Assembly: GCA_902798755.1 (NCBI GenBank) | Contig: CADBYC010000026.1 | Coordinates: 1-42,153 of the forward strand | Length of the DNA stretch: 42,153 nt | From: an uncultured Ruminococcus sp. | GTDB lineage: Bacteria > Bacillota > Clostridia > Oscillospirales > Acutalibacteraceae | Direction of reading: 5' to 3' | Part shown: positions 31,579-39,351 of the stretch, piece after piece | Position numbering within the stretch: the stretch's first letter is position 1 | Layout: each line of letters starts with the position of its first letter | The notes under the pieces: generated by a model | Database searches by the model: none | Told to the model about the DNA's origin: nothing | The model's input: the letters and a program-made list of their open reading frames with translations, nothing else | Translations under genes and position numbers: made by a program

Positions 31579-31608
31579 CAGCTCCTCCGTTTCGGGGGAG
31601 CTGTTGTC
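31579..31608 (+). terminator. Probable terminator after the hemolysin III gene
   Basis: CAGCTCCTCC and GGGGGAGCTG form a stem with GTTTC loop and one wobble, but the T-tract (TTGT) is weak. Confidence 0.5.
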
Positions 31609-31660
31609 ATATGTATCTGTAATTTATCATATCCATATACAAAATATAGGATGTGATGGA

Positions 31661-32305
31661 ATGTACAGATTTGCTTCATTTATCGTGGTGTTTTTGCTGT
31701 TGGCGAGCACGATCACGGCGATCTCCGCCGCGATGTATATCGAGCCTGAGCCGCCGACATTAACACAGGAATCAACAGAAGCGGCAGTGGCAATGACTGA
31801 GCCGCCGACGGAAGAACCGACAAAGCCGATCCCTACGCTGGCGCAGGTGGACGAACATACGGGGGATAACGCGGACTATACGCCGAGGGTCAGCCCTCCC
31901 GATAAGGAGAACCCCTGCTATTATTCCTCAGAGAATATCTTTTACGCTTCCGATTACGGTATGCCCAACTGTACCTGTTACGCGTGGGGCAGAGCCTATG
32001 AGCTCAACGGAGAAAAGCCCGAGCTCTCTCCCTATGACGCGTGTACCTGGTATCCGTACAACGCCGAGAACGGTATCTATGATTACGGTGACGAGCCGAA
32101 ACAGGGCGCGATCGCCTGCTGGGCATACGCCGACGGCGGTTCTGGTCATGTGGCGGTGGTAGAGGACGTTGACGACGATTCGGTGCTGTTGTCCAACTCC
32201 GCCTACAGCGGCGACGAGTTCTACATGGACACCGTCCCTGTCAACGATCCCTCCGCAGGACGGGATAACTGGATATTCCAGGGCTATATCTATGTGAACC
32301 AATGA
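31661..32305 (+). CDS. Secreted or membrane-anchored CHAP-domain protein
   Basis: 214 aa from ATG 31661; a longer frame starts at 31604 but would put the signal sequence inside. An N-terminal hydrophobic segment (about residues 3-24) acts as signal or anchor, followed by a Thr/Pro/Glu linker (26-60). Residues about 85-214 are a CHAP domain with candidate nucleophile Cys106 (NCTCYAWGRAYE; Cys104 is adjacent) and His163 (SGHVAVVEDV). Such proteins usually cut peptidoglycan during growth or separation. It is monocistronic. Confidence 0.83.
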   Translation: MYRFASFIVVFLLLASTITAISAAMYIEPEPPTLTQESTEAAVAMTEPPTEEPTKPIPTLAQVDEHTGDNADYTPRVSPPDKENPCYYSSENIFYASDYGMPNCTCYAWGRAYELNGEKPELSPYDACTWYPYNAENGIYDYGDEPKQGAIACWAYADGGSGHVAVVEDVDDDSVLLSNSAYSGDEFYMDTVPVNDPSAGRDNWIFQGYIYVNQ

Positions 32306-32306
32306 A

Positions 32307-32338
32307 AAAGAGCTATCCTCAGCGGGATAGCTCTTTGT
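32307..32338. terminator. Bidirectional terminator between CHAP and papain-like genes
   Basis: AAAGAGCTATCC (32307-32318) and GGATAGCTCTTT (32325-32336) form a perfect 12-bp stem between two convergent genes, with A-rich and T-rich flanks. Confidence 0.8.
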
Positions 32339-32348
32339 ATATGCTTGA

Positions 32349-33986
32349 TCAATATTTTATATTTGCCAGCGCTCTCTGCATCAAGGTGCAGTCAGTAACA
32401 TCCGTTACACCGTCGTTGTTGTAGTCGGAGAAGCGCAATTCCGTTTCATCTAAATCATAGATTTTCGCGAGATATCGCGCGGCATAGGTGACGTCGATGA
32501 TGGTGAAGCTTCCGTCGCGGTCAACGTCGCCCGCTTTTTCGTCGCTGGTGCAGAGCGCTTTGATGACGAAGGTGCCGCCAATGGCGTCGTCCATTTTATT
32601 TTTATAAAAATCCATCAGATCCGTCGCCGTGGTATTGTAACCGATCAGATAGCTCTGACCGTATTCGGATTCGGGAGTGAACAGAGGTTTGCCGCCCGAG
32701 GTGAGCCATTCGTCAACGCCGATGTTGATGTCGGTATTGCCGTTTTTCTCGATCGTGATACCGATCGCTCCCTTTTTCTGAGGAGCGTTGAAGCCGTAGC
32801 AGTCAGCAGAGATATATCCCTGATGTTCGATTGTTCCTTTTGCAAGCAACATCCACTGAGAGGAATCGGAAACAGGTACGCCGCTTTCGGATACGGGAAT
32901 GTAATATACGGAGTAGGACGAGCCCTCGGAGGTGGATTCAAAGACGACCTTGTCGATGTTGTGATAACCGTCCGAGAAGTCGAATACATTCGCGTAGGTC
33001 ATCTTTGTCTGGTTGGGGCGTATCTGCTGAACGTAGTTGAATTCGTAGGTCGCGCCGAAAACTTCATTCTGTTGAATCTTCACGTTTGCGTTCATCGGAG
33101 AGACTCCTGTGATCGCGTAGCGCGGACCGAAACGGGAGTCAAAAAGGTGAACGTCCTCATAAGAGATCCAGAAGTAGCCGCCGCTGCCCCAGCCGCTGCC
33201 CCAGCTGTTTTTGCACAGCCATGCGCCGGGAGAAGAGGGACGGTGACCGCTGACAAAGTTCGCGGCCGCGTAACTGTCATCCCAGCCGACGATCTCGATC
33301 GCGTGACCGTTGAGCTGATTGGTCGCAAGGGAGTTGCCGTCATAGCAGTAAGATGCGGTATCGGCGTTGAGATATGAGCCGTCATAATGGAAGTTGCCGA
33401 TGACGCCGCCGTACTGATAAACAGCGGCTTTGACGGTATCGCGGTCGTCAACGTCCAGATAGATAACGGAGCTGACCGCCTGATAGGGATAGAGGCTATC
33501 CATCGTTTTGAAATCATCGACGGTTTTGCTTTCGTCAAAAAGCGCGTTGTCGATACAGCCGAAGGATGTCAGATATCCCAGCGCGATATAAGGGTATCCT
33601 GCCACGTCATAGGTACGCTGCCAGCCCTTTCCGTCACTGCGGGTAGTGCCCCAGTAGTTCATGTGCATGGTAGAAAGGTGAAATGACGGCAGTTTATTTT
33701 TGAGCAGCAACGATTCGAGCGTAGCGGTCGAGCTGTAAGCCCAGCAGGTATTGTATCGCTGTTGACGAACAGGTGTAGTATATCCCAGCTCAGCGGAGCT
33801 GTACGCGCTCGGGAGCGGTTCGTCCGCTTCCAATGTACCGCCGACCTCAGCATAATCCGCGGCGACGATCGCCGCGTCTACCTGCGCGCCTGTCTCGGCG
33901 GTCTCGATCTCAGCCGCTCCCGCGGAGATCGCCGCGGAAGTGATCATTATACCGCTGAGGAACAGCGCGAGTATTTTTCGTATCAA
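32349..33986 (-). CDS. Secreted C1-family (papain-like) peptidase with dockerin
   Basis: 545 aa from a TTG start with GGAGGA upstream. Signal peptide (about residues 1-25). The peptidase domain (about 60-295) has the oxyanion Gln75/76 and Cys81 (VRQQRYNTCWAYSS), His228 (NGHAIEIVGWDD) and Asn260 (CKNSWGSGWGSGG), so the triad is complete. Residues about 300-470 look like the lectin-like beta domain that often follows this peptidase type. Residues about 485-545 are a dockerin (GDVDRDGSFTIIDVTYAARY and SDYNNDGVTDVTDCTLMQR). It would cut proteins outside the cell, possibly as part of a cohesin-organised complex. Confidence 0.9.
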   Translation of the reverse strand: MIRKILALFLSGIMITSAAISAGAAEIETAETGAQVDAAIVAADYAEVGGTLEADEPLPSAYSSAELGYTTPVRQQRYNTCWAYSSTATLESLLLKNKLPSFHLSTMHMNYWGTTRSDGKGWQRTYDVAGYPYIALGYLTSFGCIDNALFDESKTVDDFKTMDSLYPYQAVSSVIYLDVDDRDTVKAAVYQYGGVIGNFHYDGSYLNADTASYCYDGNSLATNQLNGHAIEIVGWDDSYAAANFVSGHRPSSPGAWLCKNSWGSGWGSGGYFWISYEDVHLFDSRFGPRYAITGVSPMNANVKIQQNEVFGATYEFNYVQQIRPNQTKMTYANVFDFSDGYHNIDKVVFESTSEGSSYSVYYIPVSESGVPVSDSSQWMLLAKGTIEHQGYISADCYGFNAPQKKGAIGITIEKNGNTDINIGVDEWLTSGGKPLFTPESEYGQSYLIGYNTTATDLMDFYKNKMDDAIGGTFVIKALCTSDEKAGDVDRDGSFTIIDVTYAARYLAKIYDLDETELRFSDYNNDGVTDVTDCTLMQRALANIKY

Positions 33987-34115
33987 GTGGATTCCTCCGT
34001 TCAGAGATAGATTTTCGCTTGTATCATATCACATATTTATACATCATAATGTTAACACATTTTTTACTGAATGTAAATAAATACTTTGCGCATAATAAAG
34101 GAAAAAGCGAAGGGA

Positions 34116-35009
34116 TTGACACAAACGGAACGCAGGACAGACCTCGCGGTAGAAGAACGCGAGCTATTGGGAGAAGATATCAAGGGGGTACGGTACAGCA
34201 AGGAGGAAATCGAGGGCTTGCCCATCGAACGGCTCCATATCGGGACACAGCGCGCGGGTCAATTGCTCAAAAAGCCCGTCGGCACCTATATCACCGTAGA
34301 GCTACCGCCGCTGACGGACAGCATCCGCGATACCGACAGCCGTGTCAAGGCGCTGTCGGAGGAGATACGCCGCCTGCTCCCCGTAAACGGATTGGTGCTG
34401 ATCGCGGGACTGGGCAACGTGGAGATCACACCCGACGCCTTGGGACCGAAGGCGGCTTCTAAGGTACTCGCGACCCGCCATATACAGGGGGAGATCGCCC
34501 GTTCTACGGGGCTCGATAAGCTGCGGGCGGTAGCGGTCGTGAACACAGGCGTGACGGGTCAGACGGGGATCGAGACGGGCGAGCTGTTACAAGGCGTCAT
34601 CAAGAATATCCGACCCTCGGCGGTGATCGCGGTGGACGCGCTCGCTTCCCGACGGCTCGAACGGCTGGGCTGTACCGTGCAGATCTCCGATACGGGTATC
34701 GCTCCCGGCGCGGGAGTCGGCAACAGGCGGATCAGGATCGATCAGGACACGATGGGCGTCCCTGTGATCGCCGTCGGGGTGCCGACGGTCGTGGACGCGC
34801 TTACGCTCGCGTTCGATCTGCTCGATATCAGCGACGAAAAAGAGGGCAGAGAGCTGTCCGACGCCGTCTCTCCGCAAGGCAGGAGCATGGTCGTCACGCC
34901 GAAGGAGATCGATCTGCTGATCGATCGCGCCGCGCACCTGATCTCGCTCGCCATCAATATGGCGCTGCAAACAGATATCGACACAGAGGACTTGTTGGAT
35001 CTGCTGTAA
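34116..35009 (+). CDS. gpr: Spore germination protease GPR
   Basis: 297 aa from TTG 34116; TTG 34086 would add ten residues. Neither has an ideal ribosome binding site (AAGGA at 34098), so the start is uncertain. GPR is the A25 aspartic-type endopeptidase that degrades small acid-soluble proteins when spores germinate. Visible: ERRTDLAVEE near the N-terminus, LIAGLGNVEITPDALGPKA, NTGVTGQTGIE and DALASRRLERLG. The N-terminal propeptide is probably short. spoIIP follows, the same order as in Bacillus subtilis. It shows that the organism can probably form spores. Confidence 0.93.
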   Translation: MTQTERRTDLAVEERELLGEDIKGVRYSKEEIEGLPIERLHIGTQRAGQLLKKPVGTYITVELPPLTDSIRDTDSRVKALSEEIRRLLPVNGLVLIAGLGNVEITPDALGPKAASKVLATRHIQGEIARSTGLDKLRAVAVVNTGVTGQTGIETGELLQGVIKNIRPSAVIAVDALASRRLERLGCTVQISDTGIAPGAGVGNRRIRIDQDTMGVPVIAVGVPTVVDALTLAFDLLDISDEKEGRELSDAVSPQGRSMVVTPKEIDLLIDRAAHLISLAINMALQTDIDTEDLLDLL

Positions 35010-35076
35010 CCATAAAGCCGTCATATCTTTTTGTCGGCGCGCATATGCTGTACCAATACGTGCAAAAGGTGAGAGA

Positions 35077-36141
35077 ATGAAGAAGCAGTATTGGAAAACA
35101 GCAGTTACCATCGTTATGCTGACGCTGATCATGGCGGTATGCCTGAGTATGGCGGTCTATCGCGCGGCGTCCTGTATGGCTCTCTCGGATGAAGCGGCGC
35201 TGCTCTCGGGCAAGCTGAGCTTTGTCAACGGAAACGCGCGAAATGTTTCCCGTGAAACATTTGCTGACGAAAAGCCGACAGAGCAAAGCGTGACAAGACC
35301 GCTTTCGGAAACGCCGACCGCACCTGTCGAAACAGCCGAAAAGCCGCAGGATATTTCTTACAGCGGCGACACATATCCTGTCAAGGCGCTCAAGATCAGC
35401 AACGGCAACATGAGCTATGATAATATCCTGATCCGCAATACGACGGACGTCGATCTGGACGTCGAGTCGCTCTTGTCGGCGGACCTGCCCTTTTCTCTTG
35501 AAGATAATCACGAGGTACAGGTGCTTGTTTATCATACCCATACCTGTGAGCGGTATCTGACGGAGGATAACGGCGAGTATTATGAGGACTACTATCCGCG
35601 TTCGACCGACGGTGACTTGGGCGTTGTCGCGGTAGGGGAGAAGCTCGTCGAGACCCTCAAAGAGCACGGTATCGGCGCGGTGCATGATACCACGCTCCAT
35701 GACTATCCGTCCTATGAGGGCTCCTACGCCCGATCATGGGAGACCATCTGCGCATATAAGGAAAAGTATCCGTCCATCAAGGTGACCATCGACCTGCACC
35801 GCGACTCGATGACGACCGACGAGGGCGTGAAGTATAAGCCGACCTTCGAGCATGATGGCGACAAAGCGGCTCAGATCATGATCATGGCGGGGTGTGACAG
35901 CGACGGCGGGTTCGACTTCTGGGACGAGAACCTGATCTTTGCTATGCAATTGCAGAAGAAATGCGAGGATATGTTCCCCGATATGACCCGACCGCTGAAC
36001 TTCGGCGAGTACACCTACAACATGAATTTCAACAACGGCTCGCTTCTGATCGAGGTGGGCACCGACGTCAATACGGTGGAGGAAGCGGCTCGGTCAGGCG
36101 GGTATCTTGCCGACGCGCTGGCAGCTTTACTTCGTCCATAG
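35077..36141 (+). CDS. spoIIP: Stage II sporulation protein P
   Basis: 354 aa, AAGGTGAGAGA before ATG. N-terminal membrane segment (about residues 7-30), a linker, then the SpoIIP amidase/endopeptidase domain (about 145-350) with zinc ligands in VYHTHTCERY and IDLHRDS, and a C-terminal LLIEVGTDVNTVEEA. SpoIIP works with SpoIIM and SpoIID to thin septal peptidoglycan before engulfment. Neither partner is in the window. Confidence 0.93.
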   Translation: MKKQYWKTAVTIVMLTLIMAVCLSMAVYRAASCMALSDEAALLSGKLSFVNGNARNVSRETFADEKPTEQSVTRPLSETPTAPVETAEKPQDISYSGDTYPVKALKISNGNMSYDNILIRNTTDVDLDVESLLSADLPFSLEDNHEVQVLVYHTHTCERYLTEDNGEYYEDYYPRSTDGDLGVVAVGEKLVETLKEHGIGAVHDTTLHDYPSYEGSYARSWETICAYKEKYPSIKVTIDLHRDSMTTDEGVKYKPTFEHDGDKAAQIMIMAGCDSDGGFDFWDENLIFAMQLQKKCEDMFPDMTRPLNFGEYTYNMNFNNGSLLIEVGTDVNTVEEAARSGGYLADALAALLRP

Positions 36142-36215
36142 AATTATCATTATTCATAGTCAAAAGAAAATGGAACGCGGATTCCCCGCAGATTAGGCAT
36201 AATGTCGAATTCATC

Positions 36216-36245
36216 GCCCCGGTCTTGCAAAAAGCCCGGGGCTTT
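36216..36245 (+). terminator. Weak terminator-like stem after spoIIP
   Basis: GCCCCGG (36216-36222) and CCGGGGC (36236-36242) can pair, followed by TTTGC. It overlaps the promoter described next. Confidence 0.45.
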
Positions 36246-36253
36246 GCTATAAT
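36225..36253 (+). promoter_or_regulatory. Promoter of the Gln-rich membrane protein gene, with palindromic spacer
   Basis: TTGCAA (36225-36230), 17-bp spacer, TATAAT (36248-36253), with TGC just before the -10 (extended -10). The spacer contains AAAGCCC-G-GGGCTTT, which could be an operator. Confidence 0.65.
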
Positions 36254-36301
36254 ATGACACGATAAAACAGACTCAACCGATCATGATTTTCGAGGTTTTG
36301 T

Positions 36302-36838
36302 ATGAAGCGTCATCTGTTAAACAGGTTCATATCTTTCATGCTGATATTGTGCGTGATTTCTGCCTTTGGCGCGGTGACTGTCTACGCTGAGCCTGCACAG
36401 GAGCAAGGACAGAATCAACAGCAGGGTCAGGGACAGAATAATGAAGTCATTCCTGATACATCGCAGGAAGGAGCGCAGAATCAGCCCGAAGCGCAGGAAC
36501 AGCAGGAAACACCTCAGGATCAACAGCAGGAGACCCCGCAGGAACAACAGGAAACTCCTCAGGAACAGCCTCAGCCGCAGGAAAACGAGTGGTACGATTA
36601 TATCTACAGCTACGACGAGGACGCGGTCTCTTCTTATGTAGAACCCGAGCATCTCGGCGAACTGCCCGAGGTATCCTCTCAGCAGGTGGTAGAAGCGACC
36701 GCCGTACCGATGCCTACGGTAGCGGTATCCGACGCGTCGATGCTCTCCGGCATCGTGATGTGGCTGTGTGTTGTTTTAGGTATCGCGGTCGTGGTCGGCG
36801 TGCTGGTGTCCAAGCGTACCCGCCGCCGCGGAGCATAA
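36302..36838 (+). CDS. Gln/Glu/Pro-rich secreted protein with C-terminal membrane helix
   Basis: 178 aa, GAGGT before ATG. Signal peptide (about residues 1-29), then about 65 residues rich in Gln, Glu and Pro with several short repeats of the QQETPQ type, a Tyr/Asp-rich patch (EWYDYIYSYDEDAV), and a C-terminal membrane helix (about 148-168) with KRTRRRGA. The end looks like a sorting signal tail but no LPXTG-like motif is present, so it is probably held by its own helix. I do not recognise a family. It has its own promoter and ends where a palindromic element starts. Confidence 0.7.
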   Translation: MKRHLLNRFISFMLILCVISAFGAVTVYAEPAQEQGQNQQQGQGQNNEVIPDTSQEGAQNQPEAQEQQETPQDQQQETPQEQQETPQEQPQPQENEWYDYIYSYDEDAVSSYVEPEHLGELPEVSSQQVVEATAVPMPTVAVSDASMLSGIVMWLCVVLGIAVVVGVLVSKRTRRRGA

Positions 36839-36887
36839 AGGCTCCCTTTCCTAAGGGAGCTGTCACCTTCAGGTGACTGAGGGTTTA
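36839..36887. repeat. Palindromic element copy B
   Basis: Hairpin 1 GCTCCCTT-TCCT-AAGGGAGC (36841-36860), hairpin 2 GTCACC-TTCA-GGTGAC (36862-36877), tail TGAGGGTTTA. Same plan as A and C/D with compensating base changes in the stems. Confidence 0.75.
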
Positions 36888-36912
36888 TTCAAACAGAGCG
36901 GAGCGACCACTG

Positions 36913-37881
36913 ATGAAAATAGGAACAATCGAATTAGAGGGTCATGCCGCTTTAGCGCCGATGGCGGGCGTTGCCGACAGGGCAATGCGCGAGCTGTGTA
37001 TGGAATTCGGCGCGGGTTACTGCGTGAGCGAAATGGTCAGCTCCAAGGGTATCGCTTACAACTCAAAGAAAAGCGCTGAGCTGATGGAAATCTCCGATAC
37101 CGAACGCCCCTGCGCGGTGCAGATCTTCGGCACTGAGCCGGACACAATGGCGGACGCGGCGCGGTTCGCTCTGCGATACCGTCCCGAGGTCATCGATATC
37201 AATATGGGCTGTCCCGCTCCCAAGATCGCGGGCAGCGGTTCGGGAGCCGCTCTGATGCGCAATCCTGCGTTATGCGGCAGGATCGTACAAGCTGTCAGCC
37301 GCGCGGTGGATATTCCCGTGATGGTGAAGATCCGCGCGGGCTTTGACAAGGATCACCTCAACGCCGTCGAGGTCGCAAAAATCGCCGAGCAAAACGGCGC
37401 GCAGGCAGTGACCGTCCACGGCAGAACAAAGGAGCAGTTCTACGCTCCGCCTGTCGATTACGATATCATTCGAGAAGTCAAAAAGGCACTGTCGATCCCT
37501 GTGATCGGCAACGGCGATATCGTCGGCGCAAAGTCGGCGCAGTTTGTGATGGAATATACAGGCTGTGATTATCTGATGGTCGGCCGCGGCGCGCTGGGCA
37601 ATCCGTGGGTGTTTCGTGAAATTAATGAATATTTCGATAAAGGAATTATAATTGATCCCCCGACATTGGATGAAAAATGCGATATCTTACTGCGGCATAT
37701 CAAGTCCGCGGTAGAATATAAAGGCGAGTATGTCGGTATGCGCGAAGCCCGCAAGCACACCGCCTATTATCTCAAAGGCTTCAAGAACGCCGCTAAGCTG
37801 AGGAATCTCGCGTTCTCGATGGAAACGCTGTCAGACCTCGAAGAGTTGATCGGCGAGATCAGGAAAAGCAATTGCAAGTGA
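36913..37881 (+). CDS. dusB: tRNA-dihydrouridine synthase B
   Basis: 322 aa. FMN-dependent reductase that makes dihydrouridine in tRNA. Motifs: LAPMAGVADRAMREL, active-site Cys100 in DINMGCPAPKIAGSGSGAAL, VKIRAGFD, TVHGRTKEQFY, GNGDI and MVGRGALGNPWVF. Full length. The ribosome binding site is a modest GGAG. It lies just after repeat copy B and 66 bp upstream of glyA. Confidence 0.95.
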   Translation: MKIGTIELEGHAALAPMAGVADRAMRELCMEFGAGYCVSEMVSSKGIAYNSKKSAELMEISDTERPCAVQIFGTEPDTMADAARFALRYRPEVIDINMGCPAPKIAGSGSGAALMRNPALCGRIVQAVSRAVDIPVMVKIRAGFDKDHLNAVEVAKIAEQNGAQAVTVHGRTKEQFYAPPVDYDIIREVKKALSIPVIGNGDIVGAKSAQFVMEYTGCDYLMVGRGALGNPWVFREINEYFDKGIIIDPPTLDEKCDILLRHIKSAVEYKGEYVGMREARKHTAYYLKGFKNAAKLRNLAFSMETLSDLEELIGEIRKSNCK

Positions 37882-37947
37882 TTGCGTTGATATAAATGGC
37901 AATAAATGGAAGAAACCCGTATATGAAAAACTATTTGGAGGTACAAA

Positions 37948-39201
37948 ATGTACAAGGACTTAATGGATTCTATCGGATTTGTCAAGAACTATGATGAAGA
38001 GATCGGTGAGGCGATGGATAAGGAGCTTACCCGTCAGCGCCAAAACCTTGAGCTGATTGCCAGCGAGAACATCGTTTCTCCCGCGGTGATGGCGGCGATG
38101 GGTTCCGTACTCACCAACAAGTATGCCGAGGGTTATCCCTCCAAGCGTTACTACGGCGGCTGCTTCGCTGTTGATATCGCGGAGGATATCGCTCGTCAGC
38201 GCGCCTGCGAGCTGTTCGGCGCCGAGCATGCGAACGTCCAGCCCCACTCGGGCTCTCAGGCAAACCAGACCGTCTACTTCGCTATGCTCGAGCCCGGCGA
38301 CACCGTCATGGGTATGAGCCTTTCCGAAGGCGGCCACCTGACCCACGGTTCACCCGTCAACCTCAGCGGCAAGTACTTCAACTTTGTCAGCTACGGCGTT
38401 GACCCCGTGACCCATCTGATCGATTATGATAAGGTACTCGAGATCGCCAAGGAATGCAAGCCGAAGATGATCGTCTGCGGCGCCTCCGCTTATCCCCGCA
38501 CGATCGACTTCAAGAAGTTCCGCGATATCTGCGACGAGGTCGGCGCTCTGCTGATGGTCGATATGGCGCACATCGCGGGCCTGGTAGCGGGCGGTCAGCA
38601 CGAGAACCCCGTACCGTACTCCGATTTTGTCACCACCACTACTCATAAGACACTCCGCGGACCCCGCGGCGGTATGATCCTGTGCAAGGAGAAACACGCC
38701 AAGGCGATCGACAAGGCGCTGTTCCCCGGTATGCAGGGCGGCCCTCTGATGCACATCATCGCCGCGAAGGCAGTTTGCTTCAAGGAAGCGATGCAGCCTG
38801 AGTTCAAGGAATACGCCGAGCAGATCGTCAAGAACTGCAAGGCGCTGGCTGACGGTCTGGTGGGGCGCGGTCACAAGCTCGTATCCGGCGGCACCGACAA
38901 CCACGTCATGCTGATGGATCTGCGCGAGGACGGCGTGACCGGTAAGGAACTCGAGCACAACCTCGACGAAGTACACATCACCGTCAACAAGAATACCATC
39001 CCCGGTGAGCCGCTCTCTCCGTTCGTCACCTCCGGTATCCGTATCGGTACCGCGGCGGTCACCACCCGCGGGCTCAAGGAAGAGGATATGGACGTCATCG
39101 CCGAGTGCATCAGCCTCGTCATCAAGGACTTCGAGGGCAACAAGGAGACCGTCAACGCAAAGGTCGCGGCTCTGTGTGAGAAGTACCCGCTGTACGAGTA
39201 A
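37948..39201 (+). CDS. glyA: Serine hydroxymethyltransferase
   Basis: 417 aa, TTGGAGGTAC before ATG. PLP enzyme interconverting serine and glycine and making 5,10-methylene-tetrahydrofolate. Motifs: [59 protein letters not shown], and PLP lysine in [14 protein letters not shown] (about residue 230). Codon use suggests high expression. The 66 bp upstream show no recognised riboswitch. Confidence 0.97.
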   Translation: MYKDLMDSIGFVKNYDEEIGEAMDKELTRQRQNLELIASENIVSPAVMAAMGSVLTNKYAEGYPSKRYYGGCFAVDIAEDIARQRACELFGAEHANVQPHSGSQANQTVYFAMLEPGDTVMGMSLSEGGHLTHGSPVNLSGKYFNFVSYGVDPVTHLIDYDKVLEIAKECKPKMIVCGASAYPRTIDFKKFRDICDEVGALLMVDMAHIAGLVAGGQHENPVPYSDFVTTTTHKTLRGPRGGMILCKEKHAKAIDKALFPGMQGGPLMHIIAAKAVCFKEAMQPEFKEYAEQIVKNCKALADGLVGRGHKLVSGGTDNHVMLMDLREDGVTGKELEHNLDEVHITVNKNTIPGEPLSPFVTSGIRIGTAAVTTRGLKEEDMDVIAECISLVIKDFEGNKETVNAKVAALCEKYPLYE

Positions 39202-39208
39202 GAAAATG

Positions 39209-39332
39209 AAAGGCCCCCTTTCCTAAGGGGGCTGTCGCGTCAGCGACTGGGGGTTGCTTCTTCTTTTCTTTGGCAACCCTCCGTCACTGACACAAGTGTC
39301 AGTGCCACCTCCCTTAGGAAAGGGAGGCTTTT
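39209..39332. mobile_element. Palindromic element pair C/D, MITE-like, about 120 bp
   Basis: Two head-to-head copies. C: GCCCCCTT-TCCT-AAGGGGGC (39213-39232), GTCGC-GTCA-GCGAC (39234-39247), GGGGGTTGC. D, inverted: GCAACCC, a CACTGACAC/GTGTCAGTG hairpin (39285-39304), CCTCCCTT-AGGA-AAGGGAGG (39308-39327). The outer ends form a terminal inverted repeat of about 20 bp (AAAGG...TTTCCTAAGG). No ORF. It fills the glyA-rarA gap and may also act as a terminator. Confidence 0.75.
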
Positions 39333-39351
39333 ACATTCCGGAGGAAAAACC

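Noticed and set aside
34021-34049. Forespore (SigG-like) promoter before gpr, GTATC and CATCATAA
   Set aside because: The -35 part does not fit the consensus well and the spacing is short. It is biologically plausible but too weak to list.
36400-36600. Repeated CAG/GAA-rich DNA as a CRISPR or tandem repeat array
   Set aside because: It is the in-frame low-complexity coding region of the Gln-rich protein; there are no regular spacers.
37882-37947. Riboswitch (glycine or other) upstream of glyA
   Set aside because: The gap is only 66 bp and shows no conserved core or stable stems.
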